A DNA stretch of 64,000 nucleotides from an uncultured Bacteroidota bacterium (GTDB lineage Bacteria > Bacteroidota > Bacteroidia > Flavobacteriales > Flavobacteriaceae), in NCBI GenBank assembly GCA_913062555.1, contig CAJXVU010000002.1, positions 62,001 to 126,000 of the forward strand. The letters are read 5' to 3'. Below the pieces are notes generated by a model. That model was given only the letters and a program-made list of their open reading frames with translations. It ran no database searches and was not told the DNA's origin. Shown here one piece after another: positions 51,835-59,748 of this stretch; the first letter of the stretch is position 1; every line of letters starts with the position of its first letter. A program made the translations under genes and the position numbers.

Positions 51835-52194
51835 ATGGTTAAAAAAATAAATTGGGAAGATGTTCCTATAGAACAAGTAACAGACAAGATGCAACGTAAA
51901 ATGATTTATGGAGACAAGGTGATGGTTGCCAGAATGAAGTTTAAAGATGGATTTCTAGTACCACTCCACGATCATCATAATGAGCAAGTGACACAAGTCA
52001 TTTCTGGCACTATTCGTTTTTGGTTTGGAGCAAATAAAGAACAAACCATGGATTTAGGCCCAGGAGACTCTGTAGTCATTCCTGCACATTTGCCACATGA
52101 AGCACTTATGATTGGCGATGTTGAGGAAGTAGATACTTGGTCTCCAATTCGTGAAGATTGGTTAGATGGTACAGACGATTATTTACGAAAATAA
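51835..52194 (+). CDS. Small cupin-domain protein
   Basis: This 119-residue single-domain cupin has motif 1 PLHDHHNEQVTQVISG (metal-binding histidines and Glu) and motif 2 GPGDSVVIPAHLPHEAL. The conserved cupin metal ligands are all present. Such proteins are dioxygenases, isomerases or small-molecule sensors. It starts 3 bases after the S9 peptidase stop and ends 3 bases before an SDR gene, so it is in one operon with them. The substrate is unknown, but a small metabolite shared with the SDRs is likely. Confidence 0.88.
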   Translation: MVKKINWEDVPIEQVTDKMQRKMIYGDKVMVARMKFKDGFLVPLHDHHNEQVTQVISGTIRFWFGANKEQTMDLGPGDSVVIPAHLPHEALMIGDVEEVDTWSPIREDWLDGTDDYLRK

Positions 52195-52197
52195 ACT

Positions 52198-52962
52198 ATG
52201 GATTTAGGTTTAAAAGATAAAATCGCATTTATCGCGGCTTCAAGTGATGGTTTAGGTAAAGCAGTTGCTACGGAGCTTGCAAAAGAAGGAGCTACAATTA
52301 TTATTAATGGTAGAAATAGTGAAAAGCTTGATAACACCAAAAATGAAATAGAACAAGCTTTTAATACTAAAGTTCTTGCAATTTCTGGTGATTTAGCTGA
52401 TCAAGAAGAAAGAGCAATCGTTTTAAAAACAATTTTCAATCATCATGACAAGGTAGATATCTTGATAACTAACACGGGTGGCCCTCCATCAGGCAAGTTT
52501 GAAGAGCTTTCGGAAGACCATTGGAACAATGCGTATCAATTACTTCTAGGTAGTGCTGTGTCTTTAATAAAAGGGGTGCTACCAGGAATGAAAGCTCAAA
52601 GGTGGGGACGGATAATTACCATCACCTCTATTTCTGTTAAACAACCTGTGGAGAATTTGATATTATCAAATTCAGTGCGGGCATCAGTGGTTGGATTGAT
52701 GAAAACATTGGCAAGCGAACTCGGAGAGTTTAATATATCGGTGAACAATATTATGCCAGGCTATACACAAACGAATCGCTTGTTAAGCCTGATAGAAAAC
52801 AACCCCTCTATTAATTCAGTTACCGATGAAATTCCCTTAAAACGATTTGGAAAACCTGAAGAATTTGCCGCAGCGGTTACATTTATGGCAAGTGATAGAG
52901 CAAGTTATATTACAGGCACTTCATTGGCAGTAGATGGTGGTTGGATTAAAAATATTTTATAG
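52198..52962 (+). CDS. SDR-family protein lacking the catalytic Tyr-Lys pair
   Basis: The Rossmann fold is intact, with the cofactor motif AASSDGLGKA (about 14-23) and TNTGGPPSG (91-99) in place of NNAG. The Ser of the triad is present (Ser144 in TITSISV), but the YxxxK signature is replaced: Ser157 stands where Tyr is expected and Arg161 where Lys is expected (ILSNSVRASV). This subgroup with TGGPP and no Tyr-Lys is known among proteins labelled 3-oxoacyl-ACP reductase. Catalysis must differ or be absent. It is co-transcribed with the cupin and a second, complete SDR (17 bases downstream). Confidence 0.85.
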   Translation: MDLGLKDKIAFIAASSDGLGKAVATELAKEGATIIINGRNSEKLDNTKNEIEQAFNTKVLAISGDLADQEERAIVLKTIFNHHDKVDILITNTGGPPSGKFEELSEDHWNNAYQLLLGSAVSLIKGVLPGMKAQRWGRIITITSISVKQPVENLILSNSVRASVVGLMKTLASELGEFNISVNNIMPGYTQTNRLLSLIENNPSINSVTDEIPLKRFGKPEEFAAAVTFMASDRASYITGTSLAVDGGWIKNIL

Positions 52963-52979
52963 AAAGTAACGGTGCATAT

Positions 52980-53747
52980 ATGAAGACACATATAGATTTA
53001 AAGGATAAAAACATATTGCTAACAGGAGCCTCTCAAGGTATAGGTAAAGAAGTCGCTAAATATTTAATGAAAATGGGAGCAAGGGTTGCCATACATTATA
53101 ACAGTAATAAAGCTTCTGCAGAAAGCTTAATTGCAAATGGGAATGATGCAAATTCAGAGCTGTTTAAAGCGGATTTAAATATTGAAACAGAGGTGTTTGA
53201 TTTGTTTGAATCTGTTATAAAAGCCTATGGTTCTATAGATGTTATTATTTTGAATGCGGGTGTTTCCTTACCACATTCAATACAAGATAATACAGATGAT
53301 TGGTTAAAGGTTTGGAAGAAGACAATCAACATTAATTTAAATGCAGTAGGATTACTTACAAAGCTCGGTCTGGATCATTTTCTAGAGCAAAAGGGAGGAC
53401 GATTTATCTATATTGGAAGTCGTGCAGTGTTTAGAGGTGAAACGGAAGATTATCTTGCATATGCAGCTTCCAAGGGAGGATTAACCTCTTTAGCCAGAAG
53501 TGTAGCTCGGTCCTTTGGCAAAGAAAATATTAAATCATTTATTGTTGCTCCTGGTTTTACCAGAACACAAATGGCCGATGCTTTCATAGAGAAGTATGGG
53601 GAAGAAAGAATTATGAGCGAGATTGCTTTAAATTCATTAACTAAACCAGAAGACCTCGCACCTCTCATAGCGATGCTTAGTAGCGGGCTAATGGACCATG
53701 CTACTGGTGGAACTATAGATATAAACGCTGGGAGTCATATTCGATAA
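52980..53747 (+). CDS. SDR-family oxidoreductase (classical)
   Basis: This 255-residue classical short-chain dehydrogenase has the dinucleotide-binding TGASQGIGKEV (15-25), NAGVSLPH, Ser in YIGSRAVF and the complete active site YAASKGGL. The C-terminal GGTIDINAG is typical of FabG-like enzymes. It probably uses NAD(P)H on a small hydroxy or keto compound. It is the last gene of the S9-cupin-SDR-SDR operon, followed by a 58-base gap before the GH5 gene. The neighbouring SDR lacks the Tyr-Lys pair that this one keeps. Confidence 0.9.
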   Translation: MKTHIDLKDKNILLTGASQGIGKEVAKYLMKMGARVAIHYNSNKASAESLIANGNDANSELFKADLNIETEVFDLFESVIKAYGSIDVIILNAGVSLPHSIQDNTDDWLKVWKKTININLNAVGLLTKLGLDHFLEQKGGRFIYIGSRAVFRGETEDYLAYAASKGGLTSLARSVARSFGKENIKSFIVAPGFTRTQMADAFIEKYGEERIMSEIALNSLTKPEDLAPLIAMLSSGLMDHATGGTIDINAGSHIR

Positions 53748-53805
53748 TTTGGAAACAATGATTAATTCGAGGTTTTAAGTAAGGGATTGAGAAATAAAAT
53801 AACAA

Positions 53806-55860
53806 ATGAAAAATATAATTCAATTAATATTCTGTACCATATTCTTCTTTTTTTCTGAAATAAATGCACAGCAATTTTCTACGCATAATGGTGTATTTAG
53901 AGATACTCTTGGACGAACGGTAAATTTTAGAGGGATAAATATTTCGGGATCTAGCAAATTACCTATGATTTCAGATACTAATTTGATTTCATTCGTTGGA
54001 AGGCCATTTCCTATTTCTGAAGCAGATAAACACTTTGAAAGACTTCATAAATGGGGCTTTAATTTTATAAGACTCATCGTAACCTGGGAAGCACTAGAGC
54101 ATGATGGCCCTGGGAAATATGATTTTGAATATATAGATTATATAAAACAAATCACCAAAAGAGCCAGAGCATATGGGTTATATATTATGATTGACGCTCA
54201 TCAAGATGTATGGAGTCGATTTACTGGGGGTGATGGAGCACCGCTCTGGACCCTCGAAAAGGTAGGTTTTAACGTGAATAATTTTATGGATACCAATGCC
54301 GCCTTAATATTTAATTCAGAGGATGAGATACCGCCTATGATTTGGCCAACAAATTATTCCAAATTAGCTTCCGCTACAATGTTTAGTTTGTTTTTTGGAG
54401 GAAATGACTTTGCGCCTAAAACATTAATTGAAGGGGAAAATGTTCAAAATTATCTTCAAGAACACTATATAAATGCCTTTTCAGTACTCGCAAAGCATTT
54501 AAAAAACGAAACGAATATTATTGGATTTGAGGTTATGAATGAACCACATCCTGGGTATATTGGTCACAAAAATATAATGGAACACACCAGTTTTCCATTG
54601 CGAAATAATGCTTGTCCGACACCAGAGGAATCAATGGCACTAGGGGCAGGATATGCAGTTGAGGTGGAAAACTGGAAGGTGGGATTGTTAGGTATTGAAC
54701 TCGACGGGAAAATTTCTTTAAATGCGGAAGAAAAAAGTGCTTGGAAACATGATTCATTGGATGTATGGAAGAATAACGGTGTTTGGATTGTCAAGGACGA
54801 CCATGTAGAAATTGTAAAGCCATATTATTTTTATAAACAAGAGAATACAGAAGTTAGGTTTAGTGAAAATTATTACAAACCGTTTATTTATGCATTTAGT
54901 GAAGCGATTCGAAACGAAATTCCAGAAACTTTAATTTTCATTGAGAAACCATTTTTTGATGTTCTACCGGAAATTAAAGATTTAAATAATATTGTGAATG
55001 CCACCCATTGGTATGATCAAATTACATTGGTAAAAAAAACATACTTAGAATGGGCCTCCCTAAGTTTATCTACAGGGGCACCTGTATTTGGAGCAAAGAA
55101 TATTGATACTTTGTTTAAAAAGCAAACATTTGCCATAAAGAGAATGTCGCACGCATTAGGAGTGAATGCTCCAACTTTAATAGGGGAATTTGGTATTCCA
55201 TTTGATTTATCAAATGGGGTAGGTTTTAATAAACCACTTTTTGGCGAAAAACGATTTATTGAACAAAATTTGGCACTAGATAGAAGCATGAGAGCTATGG
55301 AAGCCAACGTATTGAACTATGCATTATGGAATTATACGGCAGACAATAATAACGCAAAAGGAGATTTGTGGAATGGAGAAGATTTATCAATCTATAGTTT
55401 AAAACAAAATGATACGGATGCTATTTCTGATATAAATAGAGGAGGGAGAGGCCTCAGAGCGGCGGTAAGACCATTTTCGGCGGCAGTTTCTGGTGCTGTA
55501 ATTAGCTCTAGTTTTGATATGCAAATTGGAGAATACAGTTTAACATTTAATTCTTCTGAATTTAATGGCACCCCGAACACGCCCTCAATAATCATACTTC
55601 CTGATTTATATTTTAAAGATGGATTCACTAGTAATATTTCAGGTGGAAAACTGCTAGCAACTAATGATCCAATGGTTTGGCATTTTATAAATGATCCTGA
55701 TAGTGATACGCATATATTGGTATTAACTGCGAATATATCACTTAGTAAAATACGTTTGAACAGTATCTTGTTCTTTCCAATATTTATACTGTTTTTAATC
55801 TTAGAACTAATAGCCTTTCTAATCATTAGAAAAATTTTAAAAAGAGTACTTGAGAAGTAA
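53806..55860 (+). CDS. GH5 endoglycoceramidase-like glycosidase with C-terminal membrane anchor
   Basis: A signal peptide (to Gln22, INAQ) precedes a GH5 (beta/alpha)8 barrel. The block AHQDVWSRFTGGDGAPLW (131-148) is characteristic of the endoglycoceramidase group. The acid/base is Glu246 (FEVMNEPHPGY) and the nucleophile Glu461 (LIGEFGIPF). A C-terminal beta domain (about 555-645) and then a single membrane helix (about 650-672) with a basic tail (RKILKRVLEK) end the protein. Related enzymes cleave glycosphingolipids or glucosylceramide. The anchor would hold the catalytic domain in the periplasm at the inner membrane. Sphingolipid or steryl glycoside cleavage is inferred. Confidence 0.85.
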   Translation: MKNIIQLIFCTIFFFFSEINAQQFSTHNGVFRDTLGRTVNFRGINISGSSKLPMISDTNLISFVGRPFPISEADKHFERLHKWGFNFIRLIVTWEALEHDGPGKYDFEYIDYIKQITKRARAYGLYIMIDAHQDVWSRFTGGDGAPLWTLEKVGFNVNNFMDTNAALIFNSEDEIPPMIWPTNYSKLASATMFSLFFGGNDFAPKTLIEGENVQNYLQEHYINAFSVLAKHLKNETNIIGFEVMNEPHPGYIGHKNIMEHTSFPLRNNACPTPEESMALGAGYAVEVENWKVGLLGIELDGKISLNAEEKSAWKHDSLDVWKNNGVWIVKDDHVEIVKPYYFYKQENTEVRFSENYYKPFIYAFSEAIRNEIPETLIFIEKPFFDVLPEIKDLNNIVNATHWYDQITLVKKTYLEWASLSLSTGAPVFGAKNIDTLFKKQTFAIKRMSHALGVNAPTLIGEFGIPFDLSNGVGFNKPLFGEKRFIEQNLALDRSMRAMEANVLNYALWNYTADNNNAKGDLWNGEDLSIYSLKQNDTDAISDINRGGRGLRAAVRPFSAAVSGAVISSSFDMQIGEYSLTFNSSEFNGTPNTPSIIILPDLYFKDGFTSNISGGKLLATNDPMVWHFINDPDSDTHILVLTANISLSKIRLNSILFFPIFILFLILELIAFLIIRKILKRVLEK

Positions 55861-55961
55861 TCTCAGATAAATTTTTTGTATTTCAACTTGTATATTTTGT
55901 AGTACACCTATTATGTATTTTAGCATTTGCTTAAATAAGAATATAGCTGTAATTTTAATAT

Positions 55962-56330
55962 ATGGAAGATAGAATTTGTATTCGATTAATGGCAGATGCC
56001 AAACAAATATTGGACTGTCGAAATGTGGTACAAGATCTTGATGATTCTTTTAATTCGCTTTCTAACACTTTAAATTTAACGGGTAATTCGGTGCGTCTAA
56101 AAATATTGTATTTACTAAATCAGGAACAGCAACTTTGTGTTTGTGATTTAAGCGATATTTTAGAAATGAATGTTTCTGCAATTTCTCAGCATCTTAGGAA
56201 ACTGAAAGATAAAGAAATAATATATTCCCGAAAGGAAGGACAGACCATATATTATTCTGTTTCTGAGAATAAACTAGGATTATTAAATCCGTTTTTTGAA
56301 TTATTAAAAGGGAACATGGCTTTGAAATAA
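55962..56330 (+). CDS. ArsR/SmtB-family metalloregulator
   Basis: This 122-residue winged-helix repressor has a helix-turn-helix in SDILEMNVSAISQHLRKLKDK and a wing (YSRKEGQTIYYSV). The ELCVCDL-type metal site is present as LCVCDL just before the recognition helix, with extra cysteines near the N-terminus (Cys6 and Cys19). It is therefore likely to sense a thiophilic metal or metalloid. It has its own upstream gap (55861-55961) containing TGTAGTACA, a possible half of an operator. The only nearby candidate target is the GDCCVxC protein, 151 bases downstream. Confidence 0.88.
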   Translation: MEDRICIRLMADAKQILDCRNVVQDLDDSFNSLSNTLNLTGNSVRLKILYLLNQEQQLCVCDLSDILEMNVSAISQHLRKLKDKEIIYSRKEGQTIYYSVSENKLGLLNPFFELLKGNMALK

Positions 56331-56481
56331 GCTGATGAATTTTAATACCAATTAATAATGCCATTATGTTGGTGGTGATTATGACAAGAAGTTATTATTA
56401 GTAAGCATAATTAGTATAAAGTGATTACAAGTAATATTGAGGAAGTGATTTTAAGCACTAGCTATAAAATATTTCAATAAA

Positions 56482-56691
56482 ATGGAGGTGAAATTTAAAT
56501 CTACAGTCAAATGTCCACTCTGCGGGTACCGGAGGGAGGAAGAAATGCTTGTAAATATTGTACATCATTCCTATGAATGTGGCAATTGTAAAGCAGTCAT
56601 AAAGCCCAAAGAAGGCGATTGCTGTGTCTATTGTTCATATGGCACTATTGAATGCCCTCCAATTCAAAAAAACAGCGGTTATTCCAATTAA
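56482..56691 (+). CDS. GDCCVxC domain-containing Cys-rich small protein
   Basis: This 69-residue protein has seven cysteines before a PP motif: CPLC near the N-terminus, CGNC in the middle, then the signature GDCCVYCSYG (46-55) and a final CPP. Such proteins are found near mercury transport genes (merT/merP) and some are selenoproteins. Here the positions are ordinary Cys codons. It probably binds or transfers a soft metal ion. It follows the ArsR gene on the same strand, but no merT, merP or merA is present. Gaps of 151 and 134 bases on either side contain no other gene. Confidence 0.85.
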   Translation: MEVKFKSTVKCPLCGYRREEEMLVNIVHHSYECGNCKAVIKPKEGDCCVYCSYGTIECPPIQKNSGYSN

Positions 56692-56825
56692 TGTGTCACA
56701 ATTAGCAGATGCTTATTTTAATTAAAGCTTATCTTAATTCATTTAAAGATTGCAGGTTAGTTAAAATAAAGTGTAACATTGATTATTATTAATACTCTTT
56801 ATTAATATATCAATCAACCACCAAA

Positions 56826-58457
56826 ATGAAAAAACTAATTCAATTTTTTATTTGTGCGCTTGTATTTCAAGCCACTGCACAAAGCAATTTGACCGCCAAC
56901 GACTGGCAAAATGATCTAAAACTTCTACAATCTACGGTTCATAATGAATATTCTTTTCTATTTAAAAAAACAACAGTAGAGGAATTTGACACACAAGTAG
57001 ACGAGCTATTTAATGCGATTCCTAGCTTAGAAGATCATGAAATAACACTAGGCATAGCCAGAATTGTAGCTTCATTTAAATATGGACATACAGATGTGGG
57101 ATTTAGATATCAGCAATTACCCATTAATCTATATCATTTTAATGATGGTGTTTATATTCAAGGTTTACATAAAGATTATGAACAGGCATTGGGAGCTAAG
57201 GTTATTTCGATTGAAGGCGTGACCATTGAAGATGCGTTAAAAGCAGTATATCCTGCAGTTCCTGTAGAAAATGACCAGTATTTTAAAGCTTATGGATTAA
57301 ACTACCTTAGAATTCCTGAAGTCCTCCATGCTCAAGGTATTATCAATAAACTATCTTCTACGGTGGAATTTACTTTAGAAAAAGACGGTAAGGTTTTTAA
57401 GCAAAGTTTTAAAACGCTTGCTAATAAGGAACGAGTGCCAGCACAGTACGGGTTTGTAAAACAAAAAGGAGATTGGCTAGATGCTAGAGACTCTGGAGAA
57501 TTGCCGTTATATATTAAGCATTTGGATAAGATTTATTATTACGAATATTTACCAAAACATAAAACGGTTTATGTAAGACATAGTCAGATACAAGATGATT
57601 CAACCGAAAATATCCCAACGTTTTATAATCGCTTATTTGATTTTATAGATAATTCTGACGTTGAACGTCTCATCATTGATGTAAGACTTAATGGAGGAGG
57701 GAATAATTATAAAAACAAACCTATTGTTAAAGGATTGATTCAGTCTAAAAAAATTAATAAGAAAGGAAGTTTAATTGTCATTACAGGGAGGCGAACGTTT
57801 TCAGCATGTCAAAACCTCGTGAATGAAATTGATACCTATACCGATGCTCTTTTTGTTGGAGAACCTACAGCCGAGAATATAAATTTTTATGGAGATAATA
57901 GAAAAGTAGAGCTCCCAAATAGTAAGTTGCCTGTATATTTATCCTTTGCATGGTGGCAAGACAAACCACAATGGGAAAATGCACCATGGACAGCACCACA
58001 CGTAGCCGTTGATATGAGTTTTGCCGATTATAAATCGAATAGAGACCCAGTATTGGAAACCGCCTTGTCATTTTCAGACCCCAATTTCATCATGGATCCC
58101 ATGCAACACCTCACAGATTTATTTATGGCCGGTAAAATGGAACAAGTAATGGTTGATGCTAAAGCAATGGTATCGAATCCGAAATATCAATTTTTTGATT
58201 TTGAGGGGCAACTAAACCAGGCTGGTTACAACGTTATGGGCAATGGACAAATGGAACCCGCTGCTTTTATCTTTAAACTGGTAACGGAGTTATTTCCAAG
58301 TTCAGCAAATGCTTGGGATAGTTTTGGAGAAGTGCATTTAAAAATGAAGCGTTTTGATGAAGCAAAAGAGTATTATAATAAGGCAATTGCATTAGATCCT
58401 GAAGGAGAAACAGGTAAAAATGCGAGAGCTATGCTTAAAGAAATTGGCAATAATTAA
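56826..58457 (+). CDS. Exported S41-like peptidase with C-terminal TPR
   Basis: A signal peptide (to about residue 18, FQATAQ) is followed by an S41 (tail-specific protease-like) domain: LIIDVRLNGGGNNYKNKPI, ITGRRTFSACQNLVNEID with the putative catalytic Ser, and VGEPTAENINFYGDNRKVELPNS. It lacks the expected C-terminal Lys in a recognisable place, so activity is plausible but not proven. The last 80 residues form a TPR-like pair of helices (SANAWDSFGEVHLKMKRFDEAKEYYNKAIALDP). The protein should act in the periplasm. It is a single-gene unit upstream of a 7TM-AraC regulator gene. Confidence 0.85.
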   Translation: MKKLIQFFICALVFQATAQSNLTANDWQNDLKLLQSTVHNEYSFLFKKTTVEEFDTQVDELFNAIPSLEDHEITLGIARIVASFKYGHTDVGFRYQQLPINLYHFNDGVYIQGLHKDYEQALGAKVISIEGVTIEDALKAVYPAVPVENDQYFKAYGLNYLRIPEVLHAQGIINKLSSTVEFTLEKDGKVFKQSFKTLANKERVPAQYGFVKQKGDWLDARDSGELPLYIKHLDKIYYYEYLPKHKTVYVRHSQIQDDSTENIPTFYNRLFDFIDNSDVERLIIDVRLNGGGNNYKNKPIVKGLIQSKKINKKGSLIVITGRRTFSACQNLVNEIDTYTDALFVGEPTAENINFYGDNRKVELPNSKLPVYLSFAWWQDKPQWENAPWTAPHVAVDMSFADYKSNRDPVLETALSFSDPNFIMDPMQHLTDLFMAGKMEQVMVDAKAMVSNPKYQFFDFEGQLNQAGYNVMGNGQMEPAAFIFKLVTELFPSSANAWDSFGEVHLKMKRFDEAKEYYNKAIALDPEGETGKNARAMLKEIGNN

Positions 58458-58530
58458 TGAGAATTTTTCGTTTAAAAATTAATGAAACGGAAAAACTTAT
58501 GATGCCCATACATATTCTTGTGTTATTCTC

Positions 58531-58538
58531 TATTTTTG
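58531..58538 (+). promoter_or_regulatory. -7 box (TATTTTTG) of the AraC-type regulator gene
   Basis: TATTTTTG matches the consensus exactly and ends only 10 bases before ATG 58549, so the leader of the transcript would be about 3-5 bases. No -33 TTG lies at the usual spacing. Confidence 0.5.
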
Positions 58539-58548
58539 TGAAACAAAA

Positions 58549-59667
58549 ATGGATTACAATTTAAACATATATAATTTACTAATTGGCTTCGGAATGCTTC
58601 AAGGATTTATCTTTGGAGCATTGTTGTGTTGGAAAAGTAAGTTTAAAGGAGCTCAGTTTTTCTTAGGATTAACGGTACTATTCCTTTCTTTCTATTTGCT
58701 TTGGGTGTTAAAATATGACTATGAATTTCAAACATTTATCCCGGAATTGCAATTTCTACCTGTTCTTTTTTTATGGGGAATTGGTCCTGCATTTTATGCT
58801 TATCTTAGATTTCTTTTTGGGAAACCAATTTCTAAAAAAGGATTAAGATGGCTATTTATTCCATTGCTCGTTGAGATTCTTTATTTTAATTCCTGTACAA
58901 TCATATCATTGAGTAATGATATGGACGCTTCAAATTTAAATACTTTGGAAAAGGCTTTAGTTCTCAATTTATTTTCGGTAGAGCATATTGTGGGTTTAAC
59001 TATTATTGCCATATACCTCATAAAAAGTTACAGATTATTACAAAATGCACAGGTGCTGTATGCTTCCAACAAAATAAGAAGTATTTTATATTGTTTTGGA
59101 TTGCTTTGGCTTATTTGGGTGCCATATACCATTATTGATATCGCTTATTATGATTTTGGATTTCCGCCATCAAGCTTTTATGTCTTTTATCTATTATTTG
59201 CATTTCTAACTTATGGGATTGGCTTTTACGGATTTAGAATTAGCGATGATACAATCGTGAAAATTGCGCTTCCAACAAATAAAATTGAAATTGATGATTT
59301 AAAATCATCAATTAGTCCAGAAATGAAATCCCTCTCTGAGCGCTTGGATGAAACTATGAAAGTTGAAAAATGTTATTTGAATCCAGATTTGAATCTTTCA
59401 GGTTTTTCGAAGATTGTCAATTTACATCCTAATAAAGTTTCTGCCATAATCAATACTGTTATTGGCTTGTCCTTTAGAGATTTTGTTAATTCATATCGCA
59501 TCGACGAATTTAAATTAAGAGCCGAAACATATGATTTGAAGTCTAAAACAATACTGAGCTTGGCTTATGATTCAGGGTTTAATTCTAAGGCCTCCTTCAA
59601 TAGAGCATTTAAAAAATTCTGCAAGGTGTCTCCAGCTGAATATTTAGATAATATTTCAATAAGTTAG
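58549..59667 (+). CDS. 7TM-AraC-family transcriptional regulator
   Basis: The N-terminal 240 residues form about seven membrane helices (LLIGFGMLQGFIFGALL; FLGLTVLFLSFYLLWVL; FLPVLFLWGIGPAFYAYL and others), the membrane-bound sensory part found in Bacteroidetes regulators. A C-terminal AraC HTH_18 domain (about 268-368) ends with the typical LAYDSGFNSKASFNRAFKKFCKVSPAEYL. A signal sensed in or at the membrane presumably reaches the DNA-binding domain. The two downstream serine hydrolase genes have matching leaders (59667-59742 and 61149-61225), which makes them the natural targets. Confidence 0.88.
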   Translation: MDYNLNIYNLLIGFGMLQGFIFGALLCWKSKFKGAQFFLGLTVLFLSFYLLWVLKYDYEFQTFIPELQFLPVLFLWGIGPAFYAYLRFLFGKPISKKGLRWLFIPLLVEILYFNSCTIISLSNDMDASNLNTLEKALVLNLFSVEHIVGLTIIAIYLIKSYRLLQNAQVLYASNKIRSILYCFGLLWLIWVPYTIIDIAYYDFGFPPSSFYVFYLLFAFLTYGIGFYGFRISDDTIVKIALPTNKIEIDDLKSSISPEMKSLSERLDETMKVEKCYLNPDLNLSGFSKIVNLHPNKVSAIINTVIGLSFRDFVNSYRIDEFKLRAETYDLKSKTILSLAYDSGFNSKASFNRAFKKFCKVSPAEYLDNISIS

Positions 59668-59742
59668 ACTCAAAATGTAAAATGAGTCGATTTTAATTGA
59701 TGCTTTAGCTTCATTTGCAATATAATTCATCAATTAAATCAA
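59667..59742 (+). repeat. Leader copy 1: GACTCA inverted repeat and CATCAATTAAATCAA block
   Basis: GACTCA (59667-59672) and TGAGTC (59683-59688) bracket an A/T-rich core. About 35 bases on, ATAATTCATCAATTAAATCA (ending 59741) lies just before ATG 59749. The same elements in the same order recur before the next serine hydrolase gene (61149-61225), with near-identical spacing. Confidence 0.7.
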
Positions 59743-59748
59743 TGTTAT

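Noticed and set aside
55392-55826. 144-residue minus-strand frame inside the GH5 gene
   Set aside because: It lies wholly opposite the C-terminal domain and anchor of the GH5 protein and has no recognisable domain or start signal.
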